Shown here piece after piece: positions 13,642 through 14,158 of a stretch of DNA of 14,158 nt. Made by a program: the position numbers and the translations under genes. The stretch's first letter is position 1. The number at the start of each line of letters is the position of its first letter. The stretch lies in assembly GCA_022790905.1 (NCBI GenBank), contig JAAVYC010000080.1, positions 1-14,158 of the forward strand. The letters are read 5' to 3'. Under the pieces are notes generated by a model. It saw only the letters and a list, made by a program, of their open reading frames with translations, had not been told where the DNA came from and ran no database searches. Source of the stretch: Lachnospiraceae bacterium (GTDB lineage: Bacteria > Bacillota > Clostridia > Lachnospirales > Lachnospiraceae).

Positions 13642-13941
13642 ATGAAAACTAGGAAAAGTCGAAGAGGACAACAGAATACGATTGGAAAAGCATGGATTTC
13701 GGTGATTGTGGGAACTCTTCTGATTGTCATCTCGTTTCAGATTGTAAAACTTCACGGAAAAGATCAGGACTACTCGGAGAAAGAAAAGTCCTTAAAAGCA
13801 CAACTGGAAGAGGAAAAGAGCCGTTCAAAAGAGATTCAGGATTATGAGGAATATACAAAGACGCAGAAGTTTGTGGAAGATATCGCGAAAAGTAAATTAG
13901 GTCTTGTCTATAATAATGAGATTGTGTTTAAGAAGCAATAG
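13642..13941 (+). CDS. divIC: DivIC/FtsB-family septum formation initiator
   Basis: This is a single-pass division protein that works with DivIB and FtsL at the septum to license peptidoglycan synthesis by FtsW/PBP2B. It has 99 aa: a basic cytosolic tail (about 1-16), one membrane helix (17-36, ISVIVGTLLIVISFQIVKL), an external coiled coil (about 41-66) and the conserved C-terminal region with KFVEDIAKSKLGLVYNNEIVF (76-96). Size, topology and this ending match the family. GGAGA lies 7-11 nt before the ATG. It is the last gene before a strong terminator. If it depended only on the yabPQ promoter it would be made only in sporulation, so it should have another start, either from rqcP readthrough or from within yabQ. 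Confidence 0.9.
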   Translation: MKTRKSRRGQQNTIGKAWISVIVGTLLIVISFQIVKLHGKDQDYSEKEKSLKAQLEEEKSRSKEIQDYEEYTKTQKFVEDIAKSKLGLVYNNEIVFKKQ

Positions 13942-13975
13942 AAATCGGAACAGTGAAAACTGTTTCGGTTTTTTT
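13942..13975 (+). terminator. Rho-independent terminator of the rqcP-yabPQ-divIC cluster
   Basis: AAATCGGAACAGT (13942-13954) pairs over 13 bp, with two G-U pairs, with ACTGTTTCGGTTT (13959-13971) around a GAAA loop, and the T run continues to 13975. It starts on the base after the divIC stop. Confidence 0.93.
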
Positions 13976-14158
13976 ATGTTATAAAAAATTTCTTTGGATT
14001 TCCTATATTATAGAGAGGATGTGTAACTTTGCGCGCGAAACAAGAGCTGTTCTTATATAAAAATCAGAATGTGAAAGTATGTGAAGCGCACTTTTGTTTT
14101 TGTATAAGATGAATACATTAAAATGCATCAGGTACCTAAAACTCCATAAATACGGGAA
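13976..14158 (+). other. Intergenic or leader region at the right edge, possibly upstream of spoIIE
   Basis: No gene is evident in these 183 bp. In Bacillus the gene order divIC - (yabR) - spoIIE would put spoIIE next, but none of it is visible. TAAAAT (14119-14124) could be a -10, and TTTGTATAA (14099-14107) matches 7 of 9 bases of a Spo0A box (TTTGTCGAA). Both are weak. The GCGCGC core at 14031-14036 is self-complementary and unusual in such AT-rich DNA. Confidence 0.3.
14029..14112 (+). CDS. Doubtful 27-codon small ORF
   Basis: TTG at 14029, with GAGAGG (14013-14018) 10 nt upstream, opens a 27-codon frame ending in TGA at 14110-14112. The product would begin LRAKQELFLYKNQ (Met first if translated) and contain three Cys near the end. 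A second frame starts at ATG 14109, overlaps it by ATGA, and is still open at the window end (MNTLKCIRYLKLHKYG). I recognise neither, and both may be chance. Confidence 0.15.
   Translation: MRAKQELFLYKNQNVKVCEAHFCFCIR

Noticed and set aside
1..14158. CRISPR arrays, insertion sequences, prophage genes, tRNA or rRNA genes, defence or toxin-antitoxin genes
   Set aside because: None was seen on either strand; all sizable frames are accounted for by housekeeping, sporulation or envelope genes.

Overview
The window is low-GC, densely packed chromosomal DNA from a spore-forming Firmicute of the class Clostridia, most like Lachnospiraceae. Four things point there: the hup-rqcP-yabP-yabQ-divIC gene order of the Firmicute chromosome, three sporulation genes (yabP, yabQ and a CotS-family coat kinase) plus a likely fourth (ytvI), a T-box leader in front of a short type-3 prolyl-tRNA synthetase, and strong AGGAGG ribosome binding sites. 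I cannot name the genus. There is no phage, transposon, CRISPR array, tRNA, rRNA or obvious horizontally acquired island; this is core genome.

Layout from left to right. The window opens inside metK (S-adenosylmethionine synthetase; about 30 N-terminal residues lie outside) and metK ends at a rho-independent terminator. A two-component system follows, with the histidine kinase before an OmpR-type regulator and the two genes overlapping. A minus-strand RluA-type pseudouridine synthase converges on the regulator and overlaps its end by 11 bp. The synthase gene has a near-consensus promoter placed so that the transcript should begin at its ATG (leaderless). It diverges from a ytvI-like membrane protein gene that also lacks a Shine-Dalgarno sequence.

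Next comes a proline T-box riboswitch (specifier CCU, with antiterminator and terminator) with its own promoter. It controls proS and, through a 1-nt stop/start overlap, cca (CCA-adding enzyme). A CotS-like kinase gene follows behind a sigma-E-like promoter. A lipoprotein with PEGA-like repeats and a Glu/Lys- and Ser-rich composition probably shares an operon with a phosphoglucomutase-type sugar mutase. Then come HU with its own promoter and terminator, rqcP (ribosome quality control), yabP-yabQ (sporulation) behind a composite sporulation-type promoter with a Spo0A-box-like sequence, and divIC (septum formation), closed by a strong terminator. In Bacillus the next gene would be spoIIE; the last ~180 bp look like an intergenic or leader region and hold only a doubtful small ORF.

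The main themes are tRNA function (T-box, proS, cca), translation and RNA modification (RluA-type synthase, rqcP), and sporulation or cell division. I do not see an undescribed multi-gene system. The points most worth checking are the leaderless RluA gene and its SD-less divergent neighbour, the placing of cca under proline T-box control, and the sporulation promoters in front of cotS and yabP.
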